A stretch of DNA of 64,000 bases from Natronorubrum bangense (GTDB taxonomy: Archaea; Halobacteriota; Halobacteria; Halobacteriales; Natrialbaceae), in the NCBI RefSeq assembly GCF_004799645.1, contig NZ_CP031305.1:930001-994000 (forward strand), given 5' to 3'. The position numbers and the translations under genes are program-made. Of this stretch, positions 50,085-58,687 are shown piece by piece (position 1 is the first letter of the stretch; every line of letters starts with the position of its first letter). A model generated the notes under the pieces. The model did no database searches. It saw only the letters and a program-made list of their open reading frames with translations, and was not told the origin of the DNA.

Positions 50085-51005
50085 TTAAAACGCGAAAGTA
50101 AACTGCTGTTCGTAGCTTCCATCGCCGTCCTCGTATACGAGTGTGATACTGACGGTTTCACCGACGAGGGAGACCGGATCGTCTGAGTCGTCCTGCAATT
50201 GTTGGATCGTGAATGTAGTTTCGTCACTCACATCACTTCCACCTTCGATGGCTTCCTTCTCTCCGATCATCCAGCTCTGGGTTGTGCCACCTTTGAAATC
50301 AATCTCACCGCCGTTCCCGTCAGTTAGTTCGGGATCATTTTCGTTCCCGACAAAAGTGGCATCACCTGCTTCGTTGATTGTTGCATGGGTAAACGTTGCA
50401 GGGTCTCCACCGTTCGAAAGCGTAAATTCGAGGATGCCCGCTTCTGAAGAAGTGAATTCTTGCACGCTAAATCGGCTGTCAGGTACGGTGTCTACTTCTT
50501 CATCATCAGTATTCCCACCGCCACCACCGGGGTTCGTTACTGTGACATCACCACGACTTAGCGTGACTGTCGGTCCGTTATTATTTACGACTACGTCTAT
50601 GTCAAAGGTAATCCCATCCTCGCCGACTTCGTTATGACCACCACCCGAGACATCAATATTTATTTGCTGACTATTTTCGGGACCGGGGTCAACCGATTCC
50701 GTTGCGATGTTTCCTTCATTCGTTCCATTAATAACTAATTCAAAGTCATTGCTCGTCGCATCCCCAGTTAATTCAATGGTGAACTCAAACGAGTCCGTGA
50801 AGTTATTTGTCACAGTCAGGAGTTCACTTTCCTCGTTCGATTCAACCTCGTCTGCGATATCAAGACCAACCAGCGCTGTGGAATCCTCCGCTGCACTAGT
50901 CGAGACCCCGCGTCCGGCTGTGATGGAGCTAGCTGCCCCGGTGCTGTGCAGCGTGCCGGCGGCGATTGCTGTCACCCCGAGTCCCATAAACACCCGACGC
51001 TTCAT
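50085..51005 (-). CDS. Secreted protein with SipW/TasA-type leader (DUF1102-like), A
   Basis: A 306-residue protein. The leader is MKRRVFMGLGVTAIAAGTLH, then STGAASSITAGRGVSTSAAE; the mature start DSTALVGLDIADEVESNEES aligns with protein B (DADAFLGLQIRDD). The first 130 residues are a beta-sandwich-like domain. A Gly linker (NPGGGGGNTDDEE) follows at about 170, then a second beta domain with SVQEFTSSEAGILEFTLSNG and ending YEDGDGSYEQQFTFAF. It is Asn/Gly/Thr-rich and visibly AT-richer than core genes. It is the most upstream member of the minus-strand cluster and is divergent from the DUF7344-like regulator 198 bp away. Likely the major secreted component. Confidence 0.8.
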   Translation of the reverse strand: MKRRVFMGLGVTAIAAGTLHSTGAASSITAGRGVSTSAAEDSTALVGLDIADEVESNEESELLTVTNNFTDSFEFTIELTGDATSNDFELVINGTNEGNIATESVDPGPENSQQINIDVSGGGHNEVGEDGITFDIDVVVNNNGPTVTLSRGDVTVTNPGGGGGNTDDEEVDTVPDSRFSVQEFTSSEAGILEFTLSNGGDPATFTHATINEAGDATFVGNENDPELTDGNGGEIDFKGGTTQSWMIGEKEAIEGGSDVSDETTFTIQQLQDDSDDPVSLVGETVSITLVYEDGDGSYEQQFTFAF

Positions 51006-51203
51006 ACTAGAGTATTCGTTCTAACAAGCAATAACTCTGTGGGCAAGACAGTCACGTCTACTTGTAGGTTGCAGCCGTTCCGATGACCCTGTCGGTGTGG
51101 CCGTGACTCAGAGTGGCTCTACACAGAGTGCAATTCCCACGGTTTCGTGATACTACAGTATACTTATTGGTCGTGAGTTCCTCGGTTTCGCACAGAAGCT
51201 TCA

Positions 51204-51746
51204 ATGGCGACACAGGCTGAGACGCGGTCAGATCCAGGCCAGGGGGAAATTTTCGATCTCCTGAGCAATCAGCGCCGTCGCTACGCGATTCATTACTGCA
51301 AACGCGAGGGCGAACCCGTCGAACTGGGCGACCTCGCCGAACACGTCGCCGCCTGGGAACTCGACAAAGAGATCGACGAACTGACCTCAGCCGAACGCAA
51401 GCGCGTCTACACATCGTTACAGCAGACCCACCTGCCGACACTCGAGCGAGCCGACATGATCCAGTTCGACGATCGGACGATCGAACTCACTGAGAACGTA
51501 TCGGATCTGGAGATCTACCTCGACGTGGTTCCGAGCGATTCGATCCCGTGGAGCACGTACTATCTCGGACTCGCCGCCGTCGCGACGATCGTGATGGGTG
51601 GGCTGTGGCTCGAGTGGATCCCCACCGAGACAGTGCCGGAACTCGGTTGGGCGACGATCGTCGTCGCACTGTTCGTCGGGTCGGCGGTCGTTCACGTCGT
51701 CCAGAGTCGGCGGCTGCGATTAGGAGCGATGGAGAAACCACCGTAG
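51204..51746 (+). CDS. Membrane-associated winged-helix protein (DUF7344-like)
   Basis: A 180-residue protein starting MATQAETRSDPGQGEIFDLL. The N-terminal 100 residues are a winged-helix domain: IFDLLSNQRRRYAIHYCKRE, VELGDLAEHVAAWELDKE, YTSLQQTHLPTLERADMIQF. Two C-terminal membrane helices follow (YYLGLAAVATIVMGGLWL and WATIVVALFVGSAVVHVVQ). This is the haloarchaeal HTH-plus-membrane arrangement now placed in DUF7344, as far as I recall. Divergent position next to the surface operon makes it the leading candidate regulator; its TATA-like TACTTATT is at about 51161. Confidence 0.8.
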   Translation: MATQAETRSDPGQGEIFDLLSNQRRRYAIHYCKREGEPVELGDLAEHVAAWELDKEIDELTSAERKRVYTSLQQTHLPTLERADMIQFDDRTIELTENVSDLEIYLDVVPSDSIPWSTYYLGLAAVATIVMGGLWLEWIPTETVPELGWATIVVALFVGSAVVHVVQSRRLRLGAMEKPP

Positions 51747-51920
51747 CTCGGCCTCGAGCACCAGTTTGAGTCGCGTTTCCGACTCGATTGATGTCCGGCC
51801 TCGAGACGGGATCGTCACTTTTAGGAGTGATAATCAAGCGGTCACTGTGGACTTTTGTCCCGTTTCAAGCCGTTCCTGATGTACAGACAGACATTCTTCT
51901 CTACTTTAATATACGTAGGA

Positions 51921-51930
51921 TATATAATAT
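51921..51930 (+). promoter_or_regulatory. TATA box of the giant pilin/GLUG gene
   Basis: TATATAATAT, centred about 26 bp upstream of the ATG at 51952, the strongest TATA-like element I see in the window; fits leaderless transcription. Confidence 0.6.
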
Positions 51931-51951
51931 GGTTCTTCGATAGCTCAATAA

Positions 51952-54900
51952 ATGACTCCCCGGACACGCGCCGATGACCGATCAGAACTGTCCGCTGATC
52001 GGGGTGGCGCACCGATCATTGGCATCGTCTTGCTCTTCGGAATGGTACTGGCAGGTGCAGTTCTGGTCTTTGTCGCTGCAGGGCCGCTGTTCGATGCCCT
52101 AGAGAGCCAAAGCGAACGGGAGCGGGCGATCACCTACATGGGACAGACCGATCAAGCGCTCGCGACGGCGACGATTTCGGACGGGCCACAGTCGCTCGAG
52201 GTGCCACCTGATGCCGAGATGTCGGCCGCCGAAGACGGGACGCTCGAGGTTGCTTGGTATAACGATTCAGAGGATCCATGGGATGATCCAGTCGAGAATT
52301 CGGTGACCCTCGGTGCACTCAAGTACGAACTTGACGATCGGACGATTGCCCATCAGGGTGGTGGGATCTGGGAACGAACTGGCTCCCAGACAAGTGTCGA
52401 GAAACCACCTCAGATCGGGTTCGGGCCCAACGGTAGCGTTGAGTTGAATTTTGTTCAAATCAACAGCGAAGCCGGTGGAGACTCGCTCTCGAGAGTCCAA
52501 AATGACCCCAGAGCTGGTATGAAAGCCGGCGGTTCACTCAATGATGTAACAGAAAATCCCACTGGTGATCATTTTGCTATTAGGGTTGAAAGTGAGTATG
52601 CTGAAGGGTGGGAACAGCACTTCAGAAGCGAGAAAGAGGATGTCAACAAGGGAGATGTCACGGTAGATGGGCCGGACGAACTTGGCGAGGATGCCGCCGT
52701 CGTGAAAGTAAAAGGGCTGGGCAATCCTGAGTCCCAACCACATTTCTTGATTGAAGACGACAACGGGCTAACGCCACACGATGAGGGACAACCACATACG
52801 ATCGAAAACAACGTTGTTGAGTATGGTACTAATTTCCATATAAATACCACACTGAAAAACTACGGAGACACCAAGGACAATGTCACGGCCACCCTCTCGA
52901 TCTGGAATGAAACCGACGGGCTTGTTGAGGACCGATCGATTTCATCAAAAAGTAAAATTGAGAAGAACGAAACAATATCAACGGCGTCTCAAAACAAGTG
53001 GGACGGTGGAAACCACTTCTTCCGGACAGGCGGTGGGTCGAACACTACTGATGTCGAGCCAGGAAATGAGTACCGGTACGATGTCGAAACTGATCCGGAC
53101 GGAGACACCGGAGACACGCTCGACGACCGAGGGACATTCATTGTAGTCGATGAGGCACCGACGTTCGCTATCGACGATGTCAGCTTCAATGGGCCGCTCA
53201 AGCCAGGAGACACACTGACAGCTGACGTCCAAATTACAAACGAAGGCCCAATCGCTGACCAGCAGTTCGTCAGACTCGAGGGATTCAATGAGAACCCGGT
53301 TGATATTGGCACAATCGAACTTGATGAGGGGGAAAGCGAGACAATAGAACTCGAATGGGGCGCTGTTGACGTTCCAGAACCGAACGATCAGATAACGGTT
53401 GAAACGGACACGGATAGCCATACGACAGATGTTGACAATCTGGTCAATTTCGTCGAATTAAAAGATGTCAGTATCGACGGACCGATTGAGCAGGGCCAGA
53501 CTGCAGATATCGAAGCCGATGTTGAAACAGTCAGTGGGGATTCTGATAACTACGTCGCTCGATTAGCAGACCCAGACGGCGACGAGATCAATACTGTCGA
53601 GTATGGAATCAATGACTGGAGCGGTGGAACAGTAGATTTCGAGTATGAGACTGACGACGACGAGATCACTCACCGGGTTACGGTCGAGATCTACGACGAG
53701 GCAAACGGTGTCGTGGACGACGAGATGGAAGCTGTCGTTGTACTCGAGCGCGACGGTCCCGTTTGCAGTGAGGTCAGCTACGAGGGAAGCGGTACGAGCG
53801 ATGATCCGTACAATGTGAGCAATATTGACGAACTCCAGTGCATCAACGACGACCTATACGCTCACTATGAACTCGTCGACGATATCGACGCTCACGGAAC
53901 AGAGTTCTGGAACGGTGGTGCCGGCTTCGAACCGATCGGTCAAGACGGTAATGCATACGCTTCTCAGTGGCTTCAAGGCTCTTCTAGTGGCTCGTTTGAT
54001 GGGACGTTCGATGGTAACGGCAATCTGATCGAAGGGTTGTACATTGACCGTCCGGACGAGCGGTTCGTCGGGCTGTTCGGTGCAACTGGTCACACCACGA
54101 ACATTGATCCGGTCGGTTCCGGCTCGACGATTGAGAACGTCAGACTCGCCGACGTAGACGTTCACGGACAACAACACGTTGGTGCACTCGTTGGACAGGC
54201 TGGCGGCAAAGTGATCCAATCACGGAGTGAAGGCAGAGTCGAGGCCGAGGAGCAACTTGTCGGTGGGTTGGTTGGTGACGGCGTCCACGCCAGTCTCGAC
54301 AACGAACTCGTCGCGGAAGGGACTGTCATCGGTGGACCGAACAGGGACGGCATGAACGGTGAAGGGATTGGTGGCCTAGTCGGTCGATCGACGTTCCAGA
54401 CTGAAGTGTCAGTCGGATATACACAGAATATGATGGTGATCGCCGACGGGGAGAAGTATACCCAGTTTGGAAGTTCGCCGGACCGGAGCCATGCAGGTGG
54501 GCTCATCGGGACGTCGTCCTATCGGGACTCCACGTTCGAACAAATGTATACGATCACCAACGCGGAGGGATTCGACGGTGCGACTGGTGCAGTCGTTGGA
54601 ACGATCCTCGGCGGCGCATCTGTGAGCCACCAAGGCGATACGTTCGCCAAGAGTGTCTACTGGCGCAACACCGAAGAGCCATACGGCGTCAACGATGTCG
54701 ATCGATTGGCACCAGACCCTACGCTCGGCTGGAACGGGCGGAGCAAAGACGTAATGACTGGCGTCGACGTGAACCAGGACGGTCGGATGGGAAACCTTGA
54801 ATTCGAAGAAGAGGGTGGTCCCTGGGTTGCGATTCCAGACGATTATCCGCGGTTCATCTGGGAACTTGAAGCAGAGGGTATCTTCGAGGTGGAGATCGAC

Positions 54901-55290
54901 GACATCGAGGAGAACGTGACTGCTGGGGAAGACGCAACAGTCACTGCAACGATCACGAGCCTATATCAGGACAGACATAATCAGAACGAGACACAAACGA
55001 TCGTTCTCACGGCTGACGACCGTCCGGTCGACACGAAAGAGGTAACGCTCGATAGCCTCCTCGAGACAGAGGATAGCGAGCAAATCACACTCGAATGGGC
55101 TACCAGTTTCTCCGACGATGGAACCAGTGAACTCACCGTTCAGAGCGAAGACAGGGAAGATTCGGTGGATATTAAAATCGAGGAAGCAGATCTTGAGGAA
55201 GATCGGTTCGGAGGGTCGAATAGTTCAGCTGATGACGTTATAGGAGATACAAATATTGGTATTGCTGTCGACGCTGTTAGCGTAGACTAA
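51952..55290 (+). CDS. Giant surface protein: type IV pilin-like N-terminus, CARDB-like and GLUG repeats
   Basis: A 1112-residue protein. The N-terminus ADRGGAPIIGIVLLFGMVLA is a DUF7289/type IV pilin-like hydrophobic leader preceded by a charged segment, so the protein is likely membrane- or pilus-anchored. About residues 280-590 contain CARDB-like units (FAIDDVSFNGPLKPGDTLTA, FVELKDVSIDGPIEQGQTAD). About 650-930 are GLUG repeats, visible as FVGLFGATG, HVGALVGQA, LVGGLVGDG, GIGGLVGRS and HAGGLIGTS. After that come a YWRNTEEPYGV segment and a further CARDB-like unit (VEIDDIEENVTAGEDATVTA). No catalytic site is seen. It is AT-richer than core genes. An adhesin or matrix role is the natural inference. 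Confidence 0.82.
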   Translation: MTPRTRADDRSELSADRGGAPIIGIVLLFGMVLAGAVLVFVAAGPLFDALESQSERERAITYMGQTDQALATATISDGPQSLEVPPDAEMSAAEDGTLEVAWYNDSEDPWDDPVENSVTLGALKYELDDRTIAHQGGGIWERTGSQTSVEKPPQIGFGPNGSVELNFVQINSEAGGDSLSRVQNDPRAGMKAGGSLNDVTENPTGDHFAIRVESEYAEGWEQHFRSEKEDVNKGDVTVDGPDELGEDAAVVKVKGLGNPESQPHFLIEDDNGLTPHDEGQPHTIENNVVEYGTNFHINTTLKNYGDTKDNVTATLSIWNETDGLVEDRSISSKSKIEKNETISTASQNKWDGGNHFFRTGGGSNTTDVEPGNEYRYDVETDPDGDTGDTLDDRGTFIVVDEAPTFAIDDVSFNGPLKPGDTLTADVQITNEGPIADQQFVRLEGFNENPVDIGTIELDEGESETIELEWGAVDVPEPNDQITVETDTDSHTTDVDNLVNFVELKDVSIDGPIEQGQTADIEADVETVSGDSDNYVARLADPDGDEINTVEYGINDWSGGTVDFEYETDDDEITHRVTVEIYDEANGVVDDEMEAVVVLERDGPVCSEVSYEGSGTSDDPYNVSNIDELQCINDDLYAHYELVDDIDAHGTEFWNGGAGFEPIGQDGNAYASQWLQGSSSGSFDGTFDGNGNLIEGLYIDRPDERFVGLFGATGHTTNIDPVGSGSTIENVRLADVDVHGQQHVGALVGQAGGKVIQSRSEGRVEAEEQLVGGLVGDGVHASLDNELVAEGTVIGGPNRDGMNGEGIGGLVGRSTFQTEVSVGYTQNMMVIADGEKYTQFGSSPDRSHAGGLIGTSSYRDSTFEQMYTITNAEGFDGATGAVVGTILGGASVSHQGDTFAKSVYWRNTEEPYGVNDVDRLAPDPTLGWNGRSKDVMTGVDVNQDGRMGNLEFEEEGGPWVAIPDDYPRFIWELEAEGIFEVEIDDIEENVTAGEDATVTATITSLYQDRHNQNETQTIVLTADDRPVDTKEVTLDSLLETEDSEQITLEWATSFSDDGTSELTVQSEDREDSVDIKIEEADLEEDRFGGSNSSADDVIGDTNIGIAVDAVSVD

Positions 55291-55372
55291 TCCGGACTGT
55301 CGGCTAACCCCTTCGGTACCTATCTCGAGCCCCACCACGAATCGAACATCCCTCGAGACCAACCCGAACGCC

Positions 55373-55380
55373 TTTTTAGG
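55373..55380 (+). promoter_or_regulatory. TATA box of the EMC6-like/ABCE1 operon
   Basis: TTTTTAGG is centred about 25 bp upstream of the ATG at 55402, consistent with a leaderless mRNA for the two-gene operon. Confidence 0.45.
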
Positions 55381-55401
55381 CCCGAACGCGGACATCGAGC
55401 C

Positions 55402-55725
55402 ATGTCGACCGAATCGATCAGTGACCGACGCGAGCACATTCGCTCGATCAGCGTGACGGCACTGTCAGCGCTGCTCGGCGTCGCCGCGGCATTCGCCTCG
55501 ATGTCCATTACGGGCGATGTCGGCCCGGCGGACGCGGCTGGAGACACGCGAGCGCTCATGCTCGTCGCAGGGGCGATCCTCGCGCAGTTTCTGCTCTACG
55601 ATTTCACCGGGATTTACGGTGAGGACGAGTTCGGGGTGAAACACTACCTGTTCATCACGTTCATGACGTTCTCGCTGTGGTTCGTGACGTGGGGGATCCT
55701 GCTGACGGCGGAGGCCACGATCTAA
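55402..55725 (+). CDS. EMC6-like three-span membrane protein
   Basis: A 107-residue membrane protein. Three helices: SISVTALSALLGVAAAFASM, ALMLVAGAILAQFLLYDFTG and YLFITFMTFSLWFVTWGILL. I recall haloarchaeal proteins of this kind being called EMC6-like by remote similarity to the ER membrane complex insertase subunit. It is 2 bp upstream of the ABCE1 start (TAA then ATG), so the two are clearly cotranscribed. A link between membrane insertion and ribosome recycling would be interesting but is not shown. Confidence 0.8.
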   Translation: MSTESISDRREHIRSISVTALSALLGVAAAFASMSITGDVGPADAAGDTRALMLVAGAILAQFLLYDFTGIYGEDEFGVKHYLFITFMTFSLWFVTWGILLTAEATI

Positions 55726-55727
55726 CG

Positions 55728-57542
55728 ATGGCCGACGACAGTATCGCCGTGGTCGATCTGGATCGGTGCCAGCCCGACCGCTGTAGCTACGAGTGTAAGA
55801 ACTACTGCCCGCCGAACCGAACGGGCAAGGAGTGTATCACCCTGCGTGGCGAGGAGACCACCGAGGGCCAACCCGAACAGATCCACATCTCCGAGGAGAT
55901 CTGTCTCGGCGAGACCTGCGGGATCTGTGTCGAGAAATGCCCCTTCGACGCGATCGAGATCATCAACCTCCCGAAGGAACTGCAGGACGATCCAGTCCAC
56001 CGCTACGGCGAGAACGCGTTCTCGCTGTACGGACTCCCCGCGCCACAGGACGGGCAGGTCACGGGGATTCTCGGGCCGAACGGGATCGGGAAGACGACCG
56101 CCGTTCGCATTCTCGCGGGCGAACTCGAGCCCAATCTGGGCCGTCACGACGAGTCACCTGGCTGGGACGAAGTGCTCGAGGCCTACCGCGGGACGGAGCT
56201 ACAAGACTACATCGCGGACGTTCGGGACGGCGAGATCACCGTCGCCCGAAAGCCCCAGTACGTCGACCAGATTCCGAACAGTTTCGACGGCAACACCCGC
56301 GAGTTGCTCGAGCGCACGAACGAGCGTGACGCACTGGAATACCTCGTCGAGCGCCTCGAGATCGGCCCCGTCATGGACCAGGCGATCGACGACCTCTCGG
56401 GCGGTGAACTCCAGCGGGTCGCACTTGCGGCGACGCTGGCACGAGACACGGATTTCTATTTCCTGGACGAAATTACACCGTATCTCGACATGAGCCAGCG
56501 GGTCACCGCAGCGCGGCTGATTCGCGAACTCGCCGAGGAAGAAGACAAGTCGGTGCTCGTCGTCGAGCACGACCTCGCGATCCTGGATCTGCTCGCGGAC
56601 ACACTCCACGTCGCCTACGGTGAGCCGGGGGCCTACGGTGTCATCACGTCGCCGAAATCCGTCCGAAACGGGATCAACGAGTATCTCTCGGGCTATCTCG
56701 ACAACGAGAACATGCGGATTCGGCCGAACCCGATCGAGTTCGAAGAACACGCTCCGCGTACGGAATCTCGCGGCGACACGCTCGTCGAGTACCCCGACCT
56801 CACCAAAAGCTACGGCGACGGTGAGTTCACCCTCGAAGTCGAAGGCGGTGCGATTCGGGAGAACGAAGTGCTCGGAATCGTCGGCCCGAACGGGATCGGG
56901 AAATCGACGTTCGCAAAGCTGTTGACGGGTAACCTCGAGTCGGATGCCGGCGACACGGACTTGGATCTGGACATCTCCTACAAGCCCCAGTACGTCACCA
57001 TCGATCAGCCGATGCGGGTCGACGCCTTCCTCTCGTCGATTACGGACCAGTTTGGCTCGTCATACTGGAACACAGAAATCGCCCAGCCGCTCCAACTCGA
57101 GCGAATTATGGAGCAGAATCTCTCTGATCTCTCCGGTGGTGAGCGCCAGCGGGTCGCCATCGCGGCCTGTCTCTCCGACTCCGCCGACCTCTACCTGCTC
57201 GACGAGCCGTCCGCCCACCTCGACGTCGAACAGCGTGTGCAGGCGACGAGCGCGATTCGGCGGTATGCCGAACAGCAGGACGCGACCGTGATGGTCATCG
57301 ACCACGACATCTACACGATCGACCTGCTTGCCGACCGACTGATGGTCTTCGACGGCGAGCCAGCCGTGTCCGGTCGTGCTGGCCAGCCACAGCCGATGCG
57401 CGATGGAATGAACGAGTTCCTGGCAAACCTCGACGTGACGTTCCGCCGGGACGAGCGGACGTCACGCCCGCGGATCAACAAACCCGACTCGCAGCTGGAT
57501 CGCCAGCAGAAAAGCGAGGGCGAGTACTACTACGCACCCTGA
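55728..57542 (+). CDS. abce1: Ribosome recycling factor ABCE1 (Rli1)
   Basis: A 604-residue essential protein that splits ribosomes after termination. The N-terminal iron-sulfur domain has the two cluster motifs (DRCSYECKNYCPPNRTGKEC and CGICVEKCPFDAIE). NBD1 has GILGPNGIGKTTAVRILAG with the signature DLSGGELQRVALAATLA. NBD2 has GIVGPNGIGKSTFAKLLTG and DLSGGERQRVAIAACL, with the Walker B pairs YFLDEITPYLD and YLLDEPSAHLD. The hinge region between them is intact. All cysteines, both Walker A/B and both signature motifs are present. The ATG at 55728 starts MADDSIAVVDLDRCQPD. Confidence 0.97.
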   Translation: MADDSIAVVDLDRCQPDRCSYECKNYCPPNRTGKECITLRGEETTEGQPEQIHISEEICLGETCGICVEKCPFDAIEIINLPKELQDDPVHRYGENAFSLYGLPAPQDGQVTGILGPNGIGKTTAVRILAGELEPNLGRHDESPGWDEVLEAYRGTELQDYIADVRDGEITVARKPQYVDQIPNSFDGNTRELLERTNERDALEYLVERLEIGPVMDQAIDDLSGGELQRVALAATLARDTDFYFLDEITPYLDMSQRVTAARLIRELAEEEDKSVLVVEHDLAILDLLADTLHVAYGEPGAYGVITSPKSVRNGINEYLSGYLDNENMRIRPNPIEFEEHAPRTESRGDTLVEYPDLTKSYGDGEFTLEVEGGAIRENEVLGIVGPNGIGKSTFAKLLTGNLESDAGDTDLDLDISYKPQYVTIDQPMRVDAFLSSITDQFGSSYWNTEIAQPLQLERIMEQNLSDLSGGERQRVAIAACLSDSADLYLLDEPSAHLDVEQRVQATSAIRRYAEQQDATVMVIDHDIYTIDLLADRLMVFDGEPAVSGRAGQPQPMRDGMNEFLANLDVTFRRDERTSRPRINKPDSQLDRQQKSEGEYYYAP

Positions 57543-57607
57543 TCGAACGGTCGATTCGGGATTCAACGGCGAATGCGCGTCAGCTGATCGATTTCTGCGA
57601 TCTCAAA

Positions 57608-58390
57608 CTACGACTCATCGAGGAGGATCGCGAGTCCGAACCACGCGAGCACGAGCCCCGGCAGCGCATACCCGAGCACGGCACTCGAGACGACGAGCCC
57701 GCCCGTCGCCCCGAAGACGGCACCCGCCGCGGCGACGAGGCTGCCGAGGACGATCAGTCCGGCGGCGACGACGCGCGTCGCAGCCGCTGTGGAGTCGTCG
57801 TCTCCACTCGAGGGACGCTCGAGTGGATCGACCAGCCGCCACTCGGGAGAGTGGGTTTCCTCGAGTCGGTACCGATCGCCCATCAGTGAGGCGACGACGG
57901 CGTCGCCGGCGCGTCGAGTCAGCGGTGTCCACCACGCATCCTCGTCGGCCCGTGTATCACGGTCTATCCGGGCCAGATACACCGACTCCCCGACGAGATG
58001 ACCGATCGATGCGGCGTCGTAGCCGACGTCCTCGACGATTCGCGCGAGGAGATACTGCTCGGACCAGGGGATCGGCTTCTCGAGCGTGAAGACGGCGACC
58101 TCGTCGTGGGGCAGGGTGACCTCGAGTCGGACCGTTCGTTCGTCCACCGATTCGAGGCCCGTTACGCGTCCCTCGACGTAGCCATCCGGCGTCGTCAGCA
58201 GGTCGATTCGACCGAGTTCGTCCTCGAGGGCTCGCTCGGGAGCGGTGGCGTCGACCGCGTCCGACGCAGGTGGTCGCTCGTCATCGTGGGTCGATCGATC
58301 CGCCGTCGACGACCGTGTCTCGCGTTCGATTTCGATCTCGATTTCGTCGTCGGTCGAGTCGGTCACTGGCTCCACCCCCAGCATCGACAT
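57608..58390 (-). CDS. Hypothetical protein with two C-terminal membrane helices
   Basis: A 260-residue protein (MSMLGVEPVTDSTDDEIEIE; the ATG at 58384 is an alternative). The first 50 residues are charged and disordered. About residues 60-180 are a soluble domain with LLTTPDGYVEGRVTGLESVD and TVRLEVTLPHDEVAVFTLEK. The last 60 residues hold two hydrophobic helices (AATRVVAAGLIVLGSLVAAA and GLVVSSAVLGYALPGLVLAW). I recognise no family. It converges with ABCE1, with 65 bp between their stops. Function unknown. Confidence 0.7.
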   Translation of the reverse strand: MSMLGVEPVTDSTDDEIEIEIERETRSSTADRSTHDDERPPASDAVDATAPERALEDELGRIDLLTTPDGYVEGRVTGLESVDERTVRLEVTLPHDEVAVFTLEKPIPWSEQYLLARIVEDVGYDAASIGHLVGESVYLARIDRDTRADEDAWWTPLTRRAGDAVVASLMGDRYRLEETHSPEWRLVDPLERPSSGDDDSTAAATRVVAAGLIVLGSLVAAAGAVFGATGGLVVSSAVLGYALPGLVLAWFGLAILLDES

Positions 58391-58687
58391 CGCCGATGGT
58401 GACGAGCGTCCTGACTGGTCGAGGGTCGCGCGTCGGTCGGCAAGGACTGGGTGTGCGGTGACACGGTGATTCGGATAGTCGCGTTAGGCGGTCGAGAAAT
58501 AAATCGTTGTTCCGCGATCGATCGAACCGTCGAACGCGTCGTGACACATCGACCTCGCTTGAGCGCGGTGTACTCGCCACGAAACGTTGCTGGTCGCGAG
58601 CCGGTCATCGTCGTCAGGCCCTGCGTCAAACGGGCTGACAGCCCACACTGTAGGGGAACGAGACGGTTCGAGAACGCCACTCGAGTG

